Part shown: piece after piece, positions 35,852-45,041 of the stretch
Position numbering within the stretch: position 1 is the stretch's first letter
How the letters are laid out: each line of letters starts with the position of its first letter
Source of the DNA: Priestia iocasae
Lineage (GTDB): Bacteria; Bacillota; Bacilli; Bacillales; Bacillaceae_H
Direction: 5' to 3'
DNA: 64,000 nt
Assembly (NCBI RefSeq): GCF_016909075.1
Contig: NZ_JAFBFC010000004.1
Coordinates: 372,001 to 436,000 of the forward strand
Program-made: the position numbers and the translations under genes
Notes under the pieces: model-generated
What the model was told of the DNA's origin: nothing
The model's input: the letters and a program-made list of their open reading frames with translations, nothing else
The model's database searches: none

Positions 35852-38374
35852 GTGAATAACTTATTACTAGCACCTTACGAAGCAGTTTTATATGATATTC
35901 CTTCAATTGCTTTTATAACAGATAGCGCAGGCTTCATTGTTTCATTTAATGATTTTTTCTTGCAATTTCTTCGGTGCGATGAGAATGAGCTACTATATCA
36001 ATCATTTGAACGTTTCGTACAAAATAAAAACAATGTCTCATTCACTCAGCTCTTTTTCAGTGAAAAACTCATTGCATCCATTGATTGTAATATTCAAGCA
36101 GCTACGAATTATATTCCGGTACAGCTAACAAGAAAACGAATTTCGATGAGCAATCAAGAAACGTTCTATTTATGCACCATCATCAACCTGACTGAAGAAA
36201 GAAACATTCATACCATTTTAAAAAGACAGCGGCATATTCATCAATTAATTGCTCAAAATACATCTTTATCAGAGATATTAAACGAGATTGCCTTAACTGT
36301 TGAATCACTACATCCTGACCTCATTTGTTCGATTTTATTGTTAGATAATAGCACTGGCAAACTTTCTTATGGAGCTGCACCAAACTTACCAGATGAATAT
36401 ATTAACAGTTTAAATGATATTGAGATTGGACCAAGTGTTGGCTCTTGTGGTACGGCTGCTTTTCAAAAAGAAGAAATTTTCGTTGGAAACATAAAAGAAA
36501 GCCCATTATGGGAAGGCCTCAACAACTTTGCTCTTAAACATGGATTACAATCTTGCTGGTCAACACCTATCTTTTCATCAACAAATCATGTAGTAGGCAC
36601 ATTTGCCATTTATTATCGTACGATTCAAGACTTCCCTAGCTATGAACAACGCAAAACGGTCGATGCTTTTTCGCATTTAGCGGGGGTTGCGATTGAAAAT
36701 AAACAAACTAAAAAAGAATTAATGGAACGAGAAAAATGGTTTCACTCGTTGTTTTACAATAATATTGACCCTGTTTATTCATTAAACCTTGAAGGGGAAT
36801 TTGTTGAAGTAAATGAAGCCACTGTTCAAGTAAGTGGTTATTCGCGTCATGAGTTAATTGGTCATTCTTTTATCCCTTACATACACCCTGAGGATCTTTC
36901 CATTTCTTTAGAAGCATTTGAAAGATCAAAGCAAGGAAAACCACAAACAATTGAAATCAGAATTTTTCATCAATCAAAATCTATTATCTATTTAACGGTA
37001 ACAACAACCCCTGTTGTTATGGATGGAAACGTGACGAACATTTTCGTTATTGGTAAAGATATGACTGCTCAAAAAGCATACGAAACAACCATTCATGAAA
37101 TGGCCTACCATGATCCGTTGACAAACTTGCCAAACCGTCGGCTCTTTGAAAAGAAAGTCAATGAAGCAATGACCACTCATCAAGAGCTTGCTGTTTTGTA
37201 TATTGATTTAGATCGATTTAAATATGTGAATGATACATTTGGACATGAAGTTGGTGACGATCTTTTATTAACCATTTCTCATTTGCTACAAACAAATGTA
37301 AATAAAGATGCACTTGTCGCTAGATTGGGCGGCGATGAATTCACCATTTTATTGCCTTCCATTCATGAAAAAGAATGTGCCATTCAACTAGCTGAACATA
37401 TCTTATCGTTATTACAACAATCTTTCTTTATTCGAGGTCATTACGTTCATGTTACGCCAAGCATCGGGGTTGCTTTTTATCCAAATGATGGGATTAATAG
37501 TCACTTGCTTATGAAGCATGCTGATATCGCGATGTATGAAGCAAAAAAGAAAGGAAGAAATCGCTGCTGTGTATATGAACCGCATATGAATGAATCGGCC
37601 GTTACTTCATATGAGCTAGAAGGAGCACTTCGTCGGGCGATTCAATTTAATGAGCTTTCGCTTGTTTATCAGCCGATTATTCATATGCAATCTAAAAAGC
37701 TAACTGCGGTTGAAGCACTAGTGAGATGGAATCACTCAACGCTCGGTCCTATTCCTCCTGATCAGTTTATTACAATTGCAGAGGAAAACGGCTTCATTCA
37801 TCCATTAGGGTATTGGGTGCTAGAAACTGCCTTTCACCAATTTAGTGTTTGGCAACAAAGAGCACAAGCGCCACCTCGCATAGCAATTAATATTTCTGTC
37901 CGTCAATTGCAAAACAGCCATTTTGCACAAGATGTTATTCAGTTACTTCAAAAGTATAATCTATCCGCGTCTAGTGTTGAGTTAGAAGTGACAGAAAGTA
38001 CGATTATGAAAAACGAAAAAATTGTAGTGGAAAACTTGAGTCAATTAAAAGAAATCGGTGTAAGTATATCTATCGATGATTTTGGGACAGGTTATTCTTC
38101 TCTTAGTTACTTAAAGCGCTTTTCCGTTAACAAGTTAAAAATTGATCGATCATTTGTAAGTGACCTGCCTCAGCATGGCTTTAGTAGTACCATTACGAGT
38201 GCGTTAATTTCTCTTGCGCAACAACTTAATATTGAAGTAGTAGCTGAAGGTGTAGAAACAGATGAGCAATTTGAGTTTTTAAAATCGCTACACTGCGAAG
38301 AAGCTCAAGGATATTTATTCAGTCACCCCTTACCAGGCGAAGAGCTGATGAAAAAAGAATTTTTCAACCCCTAA
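35852..38374 (+). CDS. PAS-GAF-PAS-GGDEF-EAL cyclic-di-GMP protein
   Basis: 840 residues, GTG start with GAGG at 7 bases. Domains in order: PAS about 10-115, GAF 135-283, PAS 293-408, GGDEF 415-578 and EAL 586-835. The active-site GGDEF at 493-497 and the EAL at 621-623 are intact, as are DDFGTGYSSL at 742-751 and EVVAEGVE at 795-802, so both synthesis and breakdown of c-di-GMP are possible. The inhibitory RxxD five residues before GGDEF is not present (KDALVAR). No transmembrane segment, so it senses inside the cell. The GAF and PAS ligands are unknown. Confidence 0.93.
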   Translation: MNNLLLAPYEAVLYDIPSIAFITDSAGFIVSFNDFFLQFLRCDENELLYQSFERFVQNKNNVSFTQLFFSEKLIASIDCNIQAATNYIPVQLTRKRISMSNQETFYLCTIINLTEERNIHTILKRQRHIHQLIAQNTSLSEILNEIALTVESLHPDLICSILLLDNSTGKLSYGAAPNLPDEYINSLNDIEIGPSVGSCGTAAFQKEEIFVGNIKESPLWEGLNNFALKHGLQSCWSTPIFSSTNHVVGTFAIYYRTIQDFPSYEQRKTVDAFSHLAGVAIENKQTKKELMEREKWFHSLFYNNIDPVYSLNLEGEFVEVNEATVQVSGYSRHELIGHSFIPYIHPEDLSISLEAFERSKQGKPQTIEIRIFHQSKSIIYLTVTTTPVVMDGNVTNIFVIGKDMTAQKAYETTIHEMAYHDPLTNLPNRRLFEKKVNEAMTTHQELAVLYIDLDRFKYVNDTFGHEVGDDLLLTISHLLQTNVNKDALVARLGGDEFTILLPSIHEKECAIQLAEHILSLLQQSFFIRGHYVHVTPSIGVAFYPNDGINSHLLMKHADIAMYEAKKKGRNRCCVYEPHMNESAVTSYELEGALRRAIQFNELSLVYQPIIHMQSKKLTAVEALVRWNHSTLGPIPPDQFITIAEENGFIHPLGYWVLETAFHQFSVWQQRAQAPPRIAINISVRQLQNSHFAQDVIQLLQKYNLSASSVELEVTESTIMKNEKIVVENLSQLKEIGVSISIDDFGTGYSSLSYLKRFSVNKLKIDRSFVSDLPQHGFSSTITSALISLAQQLNIEVVAEGVETDEQFEFLKSLHCEEAQGYLFSHPLPGEELMKKEFFNP

Positions 38375-38540
38375 TTTAATTGGGTTAGCACATTGAACTA
38401 CGACATTTACATATGAATCTATTACAATAGAGAGCATTCAGAAATGATTAAAACTTGCAATCTGAGAGAAAACTAGGTAAAATTTCTCAAGATTCATCCA
38501 TTTTATCACGCTATGATTTAATGGAGAGAGGAGTATGACT

Positions 38541-39458
38541 ATGACAACTATGACAACAATCCAATTACCATCTAAAGAGGAAAGACATAAATTATTTGGC
38601 TCAGTAGAACCTGGTCGAAAGACAAAGCCTACAAAAAAAGAGGACATGCCTGATTTACAAAATACTAAGCGTGACTTTTTATTTCATATTGAAGCTGTTG
38701 GTATTTCCAATGTAAAAATGCCGGTTATCGTTGAATCAACTATTTCACCGATGACACAAACGACAATCGCTACATTCGCTCTAACATCCTCTGTATCTCG
38801 AGATGCAAAAGGAACAAATATGAGCCGATTTACAGAACTATTAGAGCAGTATCGTGTAAATGGAGGATTCGATCTTTCGTTCTCAACATTGTCACGCTTT
38901 ATTGTTGAACTAGCCGATCGTCTTGGTGTGGAAGATGCTAAAGTTGATATTTCCTTCCCTTGGTTCTATGAGCAAGCAGCACCTGCATCAGGATTATCTG
39001 GTTTAAACCATGCAGAAGCGCGCATGACAATAGACTACAACAAACAAACAGGGATTAAAAAATCAGTTGGCTTAACAGCTGTTGTAAAAACGCTATGCCC
39101 TTGCTCGAAAGAAATTAGTGAGTATAGTGCACATAATCAACGTGGTAATGTCATTGTTGATACACGTTTAGCAGATGATGTAACAGATGCAGTTGATTGG
39201 AAATCCGCTCTTTTAGAAGCAATTGAATCAAATGGAAGTGCAAAAATTCATCCGATTTTAAAGCGTCCAGATGAAAAAATGGTGACAGAGCAAGCTTATG
39301 AGAATCCACGCTTTGTGGAAGATATGGTTCGATTAGTTGCAGCTGACTTGTATGAATACGAGTTTGTAGAAGCATTTACGGTTTCATGCCGAAATGAAGA
39401 GTCCATTCACCTTCACGATGCGATTGCTCGAATTACATTTGACAAAACAGCTCAATAA
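38541..39458 (+). CDS. folE2: GTP cyclohydrolase IB (type 2)
   Basis: 305 residues from the ATG at 38541 (AGGAG at 7 bases); an ATG two codons earlier is too near the Shine-Dalgarno. FolE2 signature: FLFHIEAVGISNVKMPV, the metal-binding cysteine in VKTLCPCSKEIS and YSAHNQRG. It makes dihydroneopterin triphosphate from GTP, the first step of folate and queuosine synthesis. In B. subtilis the paralogue is under Zur for zinc shortage; I find no Zur box in the 150 bases before this copy, so regulation may differ. Terminator follows. Confidence 0.93.
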   Translation: MTTMTTIQLPSKEERHKLFGSVEPGRKTKPTKKEDMPDLQNTKRDFLFHIEAVGISNVKMPVIVESTISPMTQTTIATFALTSSVSRDAKGTNMSRFTELLEQYRVNGGFDLSFSTLSRFIVELADRLGVEDAKVDISFPWFYEQAAPASGLSGLNHAEARMTIDYNKQTGIKKSVGLTAVVKTLCPCSKEISEYSAHNQRGNVIVDTRLADDVTDAVDWKSALLEAIESNGSAKIHPILKRPDEKMVTEQAYENPRFVEDMVRLVAADLYEYEFVEAFTVSCRNEESIHLHDAIARITFDKTAQ

Positions 39459-39568
39459 AAAGCGACTGAGACATAGGTGAGTAAAACGAAAACAAGAAGA
39501 TTTATAGGCAACATCTCTTTCCTCTTTATCCTTTGATGTTTCTGGATTTTAGGAGCAAGGAATGTTAA

Positions 39569-39612
39569 GGGCTGAGCCAAACAGGTGTATTTTCCCCCTG
39601 TTGTCTCAGCCC
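39569..39612 (+). terminator. terminator after folE2
   Basis: GGGCTGAG/CTCAGCCC (39569-39576 with 39605-39612) enclosing ACAGG/CCTGT, followed by TTTTTATTT. It is a sequence relative of the hairpin at 15491-15535. Confidence 0.88.
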
Positions 39613-39741
39613 TTTTTATTTATAAAGAAAGCTTGAAAAATGTTTAAATAATGTCAAGAAGTTTCACCTATTTTTCACAATTTACGCTTATAATTTAAGA
39701 ATACATGAACTGTATTTGATAGATGAAAGGTGTTTACATAA

Positions 39742-40419
39742 ATGGACAAACTAAAGCTTTTAATTATCGATGACGAACCTGATATGAGGCAAATGTTATC
39801 TTTATACTTACATAAAGAAGGCTACGAGTGTATGGAAGCAGAAAATGGTGTAGAAGCATTGAAGATACTTGATCACTATAGCCCTTCTCTTATTTTAGTT
39901 GATGTAATGATGCCTCTTCTAGATGGATTTACATTAGCACGTAAAATTCGTGAAACTTACACATGCCCACTTATTTTTTTAACAGCTCGTGGAGAAGAAT
40001 GGGACCGCATTCATGGATTAAAATTAGGAGCAGATGATTATATAGTAAAGCCTTTTAGCTTAGGAGAATTATCAGCAAGAATTGAAGCTGTATTACGAAG
40101 AAGCAATGAAAATTACCTCTCCTCCAAGTTAACGACTACATTTGGTATATTGTCGTTTGATCAGCTCGGACGAAAAGTGTACGTCAATGAACATGAAGTA
40201 TCTCTTACTCTAAAAGAATATGAGCTTCTTCTTTTTCTTTGTCGTCACCCTGGTCAAGTTTTTTCACGTGAACATCTGCTTGAAAAGATCTGGGGAATGG
40301 ATTACATAGGGAGTGAACGAACCGTTGATACACATATTAAGACTCTGCGACTCAAATTAAACGAAGCGGGTACAATTGTGAAAACCGTATGGGGCGTTGG
40401 CTATAAGGCTGAGGTGTAA
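39742..40419 (+). CDS. OmpR-family response regulator
   Basis: 225 residues. Receiver domain 4-120 with acidic pocket DDE at 10-12, phosphoacceptor Asp 54 in LVDVMMP, Thr in FLTARG and Lys in YIVKPF. The winged-helix DNA-binding domain follows at 130-225 with VSLTLKEYELLLFL and RTVDTHIKTLRLKL. It is followed after two bases by its histidine kinase, whose GTG start uses the end of this gene for its Shine-Dalgarno. Targets are unknown; the nearest candidate, on the opposite strand, is a YtkA-type lipoprotein. Confidence 0.94.
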   Translation: MDKLKLLIIDDEPDMRQMLSLYLHKEGYECMEAENGVEALKILDHYSPSLILVDVMMPLLDGFTLARKIRETYTCPLIFLTARGEEWDRIHGLKLGADDYIVKPFSLGELSARIEAVLRRSNENYLSSKLTTTFGILSFDQLGRKVYVNEHEVSLTLKEYELLLFLCRHPGQVFSREHLLEKIWGMDYIGSERTVDTHIKTLRLKLNEAGTIVKTVWGVGYKAEV

Positions 40420-40421
40420 AT

Positions 40422-41837
40422 GTGAAGCTTAATTGGCATTCTTACGCACTTCATACGAAAATACGTATTGTGATTAGTTGTTTCATTTTATTTTCCATTT
40501 TATTTTCCTTTCTTTTCATCCACTTTCTCTATAAAGATTTGTATGTGAAGAAAATAGAACAATCACTAATCACAGAAGGAAACATGATTGCTGCTCATTA
40601 TCATAGCGGTGAAATTCCTCCTTTTCTAATTGGTAATGTAAATTGGCATAATACCATTTCAGAAGCCGAAGTCATGATTTTTAACGATCCTCGTGAGTTA
40701 AGTATGTATACGATTTTTAACAATGATGATCAGGCCGTTATTTCTGAGAAAGAACGTGAGCAATTGTTAAAAGGTCAGCATCTTGTAAAGCATGGATACG
40801 AAAAGAAATTTGAACGAAACATTATCGGTGTCATTACCCCCCTTCTGGATAATAAAGATGGTCACCTAGCAGGTATCGTTTATTTGTATTTTCCCCTCCC
40901 TTCTATTTACGAGGTGTTTAACAAAGCTACGCCTATTTTAATTGGAACAGGGATCATTGTGTTTGCATTGCTATTTCTCATTGGAGATCGACTAACTAAA
41001 TCACTTATCCATCCAATTAAAAAGATGAAAATATTTTCACAGTCCGTTGCAACAGAAGATTTTTCTGCACGCGTGTATATAAAAAATGAAGATGAGTTTG
41101 GTCAACTTGCTCGTGCCTTTAATCAAATGGCTCAAGTACTCGAGCAATCTGATCAACAAAAAAAAGAATTTCTAGCAAACGTTGCTCATGAGCTTCGTAC
41201 CCCACTTAGTTATGTAAAAGGCTATAGTGAAATGCTAGAGCAAAATTTATTTAATAGCGAGGAAGAACGAAAGCAATATTTATCTCTGATTCGCCGTGAG
41301 TCGGAACGAATGAACCGACTTGTAAAAGATTTATTAGATCTCGCACAGCTCGAAACGAGCAATTACCAGTTAATGAAGCAACCATTAGTTTTTGCACAAT
41401 TAATCGAAGAAACAACTCATTCTTTTTCATTAAAAGCAAAAGAAAAGAACATTTCAGTTTCCTCTCATTTAGATCATGACTTAATCATTAATGGAGATCA
41501 TAATCGGCTTCAACAAGTGTTCTATAACTTGTTACAAAATGCGATCCGCTACACGAATGAAGGTGGCTTTGTCCATATTGAATTAAAAAAAGACCACAAC
41601 GTAATAATGGCTTCTGTTGCAGATACAGGCATTGGAATGGATGCTGAAAGTCTTGCTCGTATCGGCGAACGCTTCTATCGTGCTGATAAAGCGAGAACGC
41701 GTGAAAAAGGTGGAACAGGATTAGGTATTGCTATTGTCAAACAAATTGTTGAACGTCACAATGGCACGCTATGTATAAACAGTGAATTGGGTAAAGGAAC
41801 TACAGTCTTCATTCAATTTCCTTATGAAGAAATGTAA
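40422..41837 (+). CDS. sensor histidine kinase
   Basis: 471 residues, GTG start with GAGG at 7 bases. Membrane helices about 14-36 and 170-188 enclose a 130-residue extracytoplasmic sensor; HAMP 190-242; dimerisation domain with phosphorylated His 256 in NVAHELRTPL; ATPase with N-box QNAIRYTNEGG, G1 DTGIGM and G2 GGTGLGIAIVK. All catalytic motifs are intact. The signal is unknown. It forms a two-gene unit with the response regulator and a shared terminator after the stop. Confidence 0.94.
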   Translation: MKLNWHSYALHTKIRIVISCFILFSILFSFLFIHFLYKDLYVKKIEQSLITEGNMIAAHYHSGEIPPFLIGNVNWHNTISEAEVMIFNDPRELSMYTIFNNDDQAVISEKEREQLLKGQHLVKHGYEKKFERNIIGVITPLLDNKDGHLAGIVYLYFPLPSIYEVFNKATPILIGTGIIVFALLFLIGDRLTKSLIHPIKKMKIFSQSVATEDFSARVYIKNEDEFGQLARAFNQMAQVLEQSDQQKKEFLANVAHELRTPLSYVKGYSEMLEQNLFNSEEERKQYLSLIRRESERMNRLVKDLLDLAQLETSNYQLMKQPLVFAQLIEETTHSFSLKAKEKNISVSSHLDHDLIINGDHNRLQQVFYNLLQNAIRYTNEGGFVHIELKKDHNVIMASVADTGIGMDAESLARIGERFYRADKARTREKGGTGLGIAIVKQIVERHNGTLCINSELGKGTTVFIQFPYEEM

Positions 41838-41841
41838 AGCT

Positions 41842-41890
41842 AAAAAGACTTTGTCGCGAAGAAAGGATTGATTCGTGACAAAGTCTTTTT
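41842..41890. terminator. bidirectional terminator between the kinase and the YtkA-type gene
   Basis: 14-bp arms AAAAAGACTTTGTC/GACAAAGTCTTTTT (41842-41855 with 41877-41890). A and T tracts at the stem base let it work for both converging genes. Confidence 0.9.
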
Positions 41891-41891
41891 A

Positions 41892-42641
41892 TTATTTTAC
41901 ATCAATGTTTATCGTTGTGTGTTCATGAAGTCCTTGATCGTTTTCAACATGAACTTGTACATGATAAGTCCCTGCTTCAGTGAAAATGTAAGGTGCATCA
42001 TAAGTAGGCGTATCTTCTTGCTCTGTTGTATTAACCCAGTCGTGCTTAGTTGCCCCTTCTTTCCAAATTTCAAATCGGACATCTGCTTGCTTTAATGGTT
42101 GTTCGTTCACCTCGACTGTAACAGACAATGTCGTCTCTTCTTCTTTTATAGCAGAAGTTGGGTTCAGACTAATGGCAGCACCTTGATGGTGATCACTTTC
42201 TTGTGCATGTTGCTCATCTACGGGAGAATGTTCCACAGCTTTCACATTTCCTACGACTACGTTCATTTTAGGCATATTATGAGACTTTCTTGCTGTAACA
42301 TGTGATTGAATCGTATACATACCTTCTTCAGAAAATGCTTTCGTAATACTATAGACGCCTTCTCCTTCATGTTTTGCATCAATCATTTCACTTTCTTCTT
42401 TCTTTTCACTTTCCCATACTTCAAACTGTACATCATCTGCATCATCTACTTTCTCATCCCCATGCGTAACCGTTGCTTTGAACGTGACTTCTTCGTCAAG
42501 ATTCACTTTTTCCGGACCTGTTAGATCCACTTCAAGCATTTTAGGTTCCTCTTCGGCTACAGGATCATTCGTAGAATTCCCTTGTCCACATGCACCTAAG
42601 AAAGTGAGAGATAGTGCAAGTAAAAACACAGCTTTTTTCAT
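41892..42641 (-). CDS. lipoprotein with two YtkA-like domains
   Basis: 249 residues from the ATG at 42641 (AAAGG at 9 bases). Signal peptide with a lipobox LGAC. Two copies of the YtkA/FixH-like beta domain follow, at about 35-125 (VDLTGPEKVNLDEEVTF) and 155-249 (LNPTSAIKEEETTLSVTV), joined by a His-rich linker (HSPVDEQHAQESDHHQG). The two domains end alike (MYTIQSHVTAR and TYHVQVHVEND), pointing to internal duplication. Function is unknown; histidines suggest metal binding. Convergent with the two-component system. Confidence 0.85.
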   Translation of the reverse strand: MKKAVFLLALSLTFLGACGQGNSTNDPVAEEEPKMLEVDLTGPEKVNLDEEVTFKATVTHGDEKVDDADDVQFEVWESEKKEESEMIDAKHEGEGVYSITKAFSEEGMYTIQSHVTARKSHNMPKMNVVVGNVKAVEHSPVDEQHAQESDHHQGAAISLNPTSAIKEEETTLSVTVEVNEQPLKQADVRFEIWKEGATKHDWVNTTEQEDTPTYDAPYIFTEAGTYHVQVHVENDQGLHEHTTINIDVK

Positions 42642-42865
42642 ATGTATCAACCTTTCATCTGTTTGAACTCTATGCATTTCAACCTTTATTCTATCACGTT
42701 GTCGTTGAAGTGCTTTTCTACTTTTAACTATAAAACATATTTGTGAAAGAAAAATGAAATTATCCTTTTTATTTCATTTTCTATTTACAAAAAAATTGAA
42801 TGAAGGTATTATATTGAAAATAAGAATCATTACTATTTATTTTTGCATATAGGAAGGATTAGACC

Positions 42866-43426
42866 GTGATGAACGAACTATTAAGATTCGAGCATGTCTC
42901 GAAAACCATTTACAATAAAAAGGTTTTAGAAAACCTCTCTTTCTCCCTTTTCAACAATGAATCTCTTGAGATTGTTTGTAGTAACCATCTCGAAAAAGAA
43001 ACACTTTTACACTTACTATTATTGCGTGATCAACCTGATAATGGAGACATTTACCTAAATAACAAGGCTTTGTTAAAAATGAAAGCGCGTGAACGTCGCT
43101 TAGCGCAGCAACAAATCCTATTAATCGATGATCATACCATCAATTCCTTGTATAACGATTTTCTCGTTGCTCCTGCTTCCTTAAAGTCTCTCCTTCTTAT
43201 TTACGATGTTTCATTTAAAATAGAGATGGAAAAAACAGCGCATATGATGTTCATAAAAAAACTAAAAGAGCGATTTCAGATCTCATTGCTTTATTTATCT
43301 TATGACCAGAAGAGCCATTTAGATAGTACTCGCACACTGATTTTAAAAGAAGGAAGAGTTGTTAAAAGAAATTCATTTGTAAATAAAAAATACCTTACTA
43401 ACGATAAGAAGGTATACAAAAATTGA
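42866..43426 (+). CDS. degenerate ABC ATPase-like protein without Walker A
   Basis: 186 residues, GTG at 42866 (AAGG at 8 bases; ATG follows at once). The overall plan of an ABC ATPase is clear: LRFEHVSKTIYNKKVLENLSF, then QPDNGDIYLNNKALL, then LYLSYDQKSHLDSTRTLILKEGRVV. Yet the P-loop position reads CSNHLEKETL, the LSGGQ signature is missing, Walker B reads LLLIYDVS without the catalytic Glu, and the H-loop His is Tyr. It cannot hydrolyse ATP in the usual way. Next to a ruined MATE gene it may itself be decaying, although its frame is intact. Confidence 0.75.
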   Translation: MMNELLRFEHVSKTIYNKKVLENLSFSLFNNESLEIVCSNHLEKETLLHLLLLRDQPDNGDIYLNNKALLKMKARERRLAQQQILLIDDHTINSLYNDFLVAPASLKSLLLIYDVSFKIEMEKTAHMMFIKKLKERFQISLLYLSYDQKSHLDSTRTLILKEGRVVKRNSFVNKKYLTNDKKVYKN

Positions 43427-44464
43427 AAAAGAAAATAACGTCTAAAACTTATTTAGCTTTAGCTTTGTCTCTCACCATTTCGACCTTCTCAACCCCTTTT
43501 TTAGGTGCTGTGAATACAGCGGTCGTTATCTAATCGAGCTTATATTGACGGAGTAGCAATCGCATCCTTAATCTTTAACACTTTATACTGACTATTTGGC
43601 TTTTTACATGTTAGTACGTTTGGCTTTACTTCACAAGCTTTTGGTGCTCGCAATTTACAAGAACAAACATTATCATGTATTCTGCCAATGATTATTGCTT
43701 CGGTCATGGCGGCCCTATTTTTGTTGCTACAACAACCCATTCAACATGTTGTTTTTATTATGATGAAAACCGAACCCTCGGTATGGGCGTTTGCTGCTGA
43801 CTATTATGATATTCGAATTTGGGGTGCTCCGTTTGCTTTACTAAATTACTGTATATTGGGATGGTTAATTGGAGCTTCAAATGTAAAAAAGCTCTCTGTT
43901 TTTACAACTTTACATGAACCTATTAAACATTGCATTAGATTTTGTTTCAAATTCATTATTTAATTGCTTATCTGTTTGATGGACTAGCAAATGCTAGTAG
44001 TATTCTTGTAGGAAAGGCATTTGAAGTACGAGACACGTTATTCTACAATACAATACCGTTCTGCAACTTTCTTTTCGATGGTCGCTTATTATTTCTTGTA
44101 TGGTGGCATTCTTGTTTTTTTTTACTGAGCGATAATCTTTTTGTTTACAACAATTGATAGTGTATTACTTCTAACTCATGAATATAAATGGTGGATGATT
44201 TTATTCCCATTTGTTGCATTTTGGGGCCTTATGTTAAATGGCATCTTTTCAGGTGCAACAGAAGCAAGACCAATTCGTGATTCTTTAATTCTTTCTTTGC
44301 TCGTATTCATCGCATCACTTTACGTGTTTGTATCTACTTGGGATAATCACGGACTATGGTTTTCGTTTATTTTATTTACACTTGCTCGTTCTGTCTTTTT
44401 AGCGATGTTTACACCTAAATTATCAAAAAAGGTCATTCAAAGCGACTTTTATCATTCAATCTAA
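43423..44464 (+). pseudogene. MATE-family efflux pump (DinF-like), disrupted
   Basis: A TTG at 43423 (overlapping the previous stop) starts LTISTFSTPFLGAVNTAVV, a typical MATE beginning, but the frame stops at about 43530. MATE sequence resumes in other frames: YYDIRIWGAPFALLNYCILG near 43800-43860, DGLANASSILVGKAFEV near 43975-44030, and a C-terminal TM region at 44150-44461 (LFPFVAFWGLMLNGIFSG). At least three frame changes and stops are needed. Total length is 347 codons against about 440-450 for the family, so a part is also deleted. No active pump can be made. Confidence 0.85.
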
Positions 44465-44508
44465 AAAGCTGTGTCAAATAGGGTGAACCTACTTGGCACA
44501 GCTTTTTT
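44463..44508 (+). terminator. terminator after the MATE pseudogene
   Basis: AAAAAGCTGTGTCAA pairs with TTGGCACAGCTTTTT (one G-U) with more T following. Confidence 0.85.
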
Positions 44509-44743
44509 TACGCAAAATGAATAGATATTTTTAAACAATGAAACATTCATTGCTCTTTTAACATGTATATGATTTATATCTTTTTGTTGTCAACATTCTA
44601 TAAACAAAGAGCTTCATATATATGTTTAAAAGAGATGTAAGTGAAAAGGTTGCTTAGAGAAGTAATAAAATAAGAGGAACTAACTAAAAAGCTTGAAGAT
44701 ACAAGTTAGAAGCACCATAATCTAATTTTCTTAGCTAATTCAA

Positions 44744-44890
44744 TTATTTTTGCAATTTGTCCAGCTCTACGACTAATACATTTTTAAAATTTGGATTTGT
44801 CGTAGCCAGTAACTCACACGTTCCATTACGATAAATGTGCATAATTTTATACTCCTGTTTATTATACATAACATGATCTCCTAATTTCAT
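44744..44890 (-). CDS. 48-residue hypothetical protein
   Basis: ATG at 44890 with AAGGAG at 8 bases; product MKLGDHVMYNKQEYKIMHIY then RNGTCELLATTNPNFKNV and VELDKLQK. It reads like a small SH3-type beta barrel (GDHVMYN, YKIMHIY). I do not recognise the family. A perfect ribosome site and codon use like the neighbours support that it is real. The stretch 44509-44743 before it has no feature. Confidence 0.7.
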   Translation of the reverse strand: MKLGDHVMYNKQEYKIMHIYRNGTCELLATTNPNFKNVLVVELDKLQK

Positions 44891-45003
44891 GGCCATCTCT
44901 CCTTATTATTTGTTTGAAAATTATAAATTTTTAATAATTTATCATTAATTTCACTACAATGCAAGTACTTTTTTAGATTCTTCTATTCTTTCGACAAAAT
45001 AAC

Positions 45004-45031
45004 AAAAGAGTCGTCCAAAAACGACTCTTTT
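45004..45031. terminator. terminator after bmrA
   Basis: AAAAGAGTCGT/ACGACTCTTTT (45004-45014 with 45021-45031), T-rich on both sides, directly downstream of bmrA. Confidence 0.88.
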
Positions 45032-45041
45032 TACATACCCA

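Noticed and set aside
38380-38540. Zur box before folE2
   Set aside because: No match to the AAATCGTAAT palindrome was seen.
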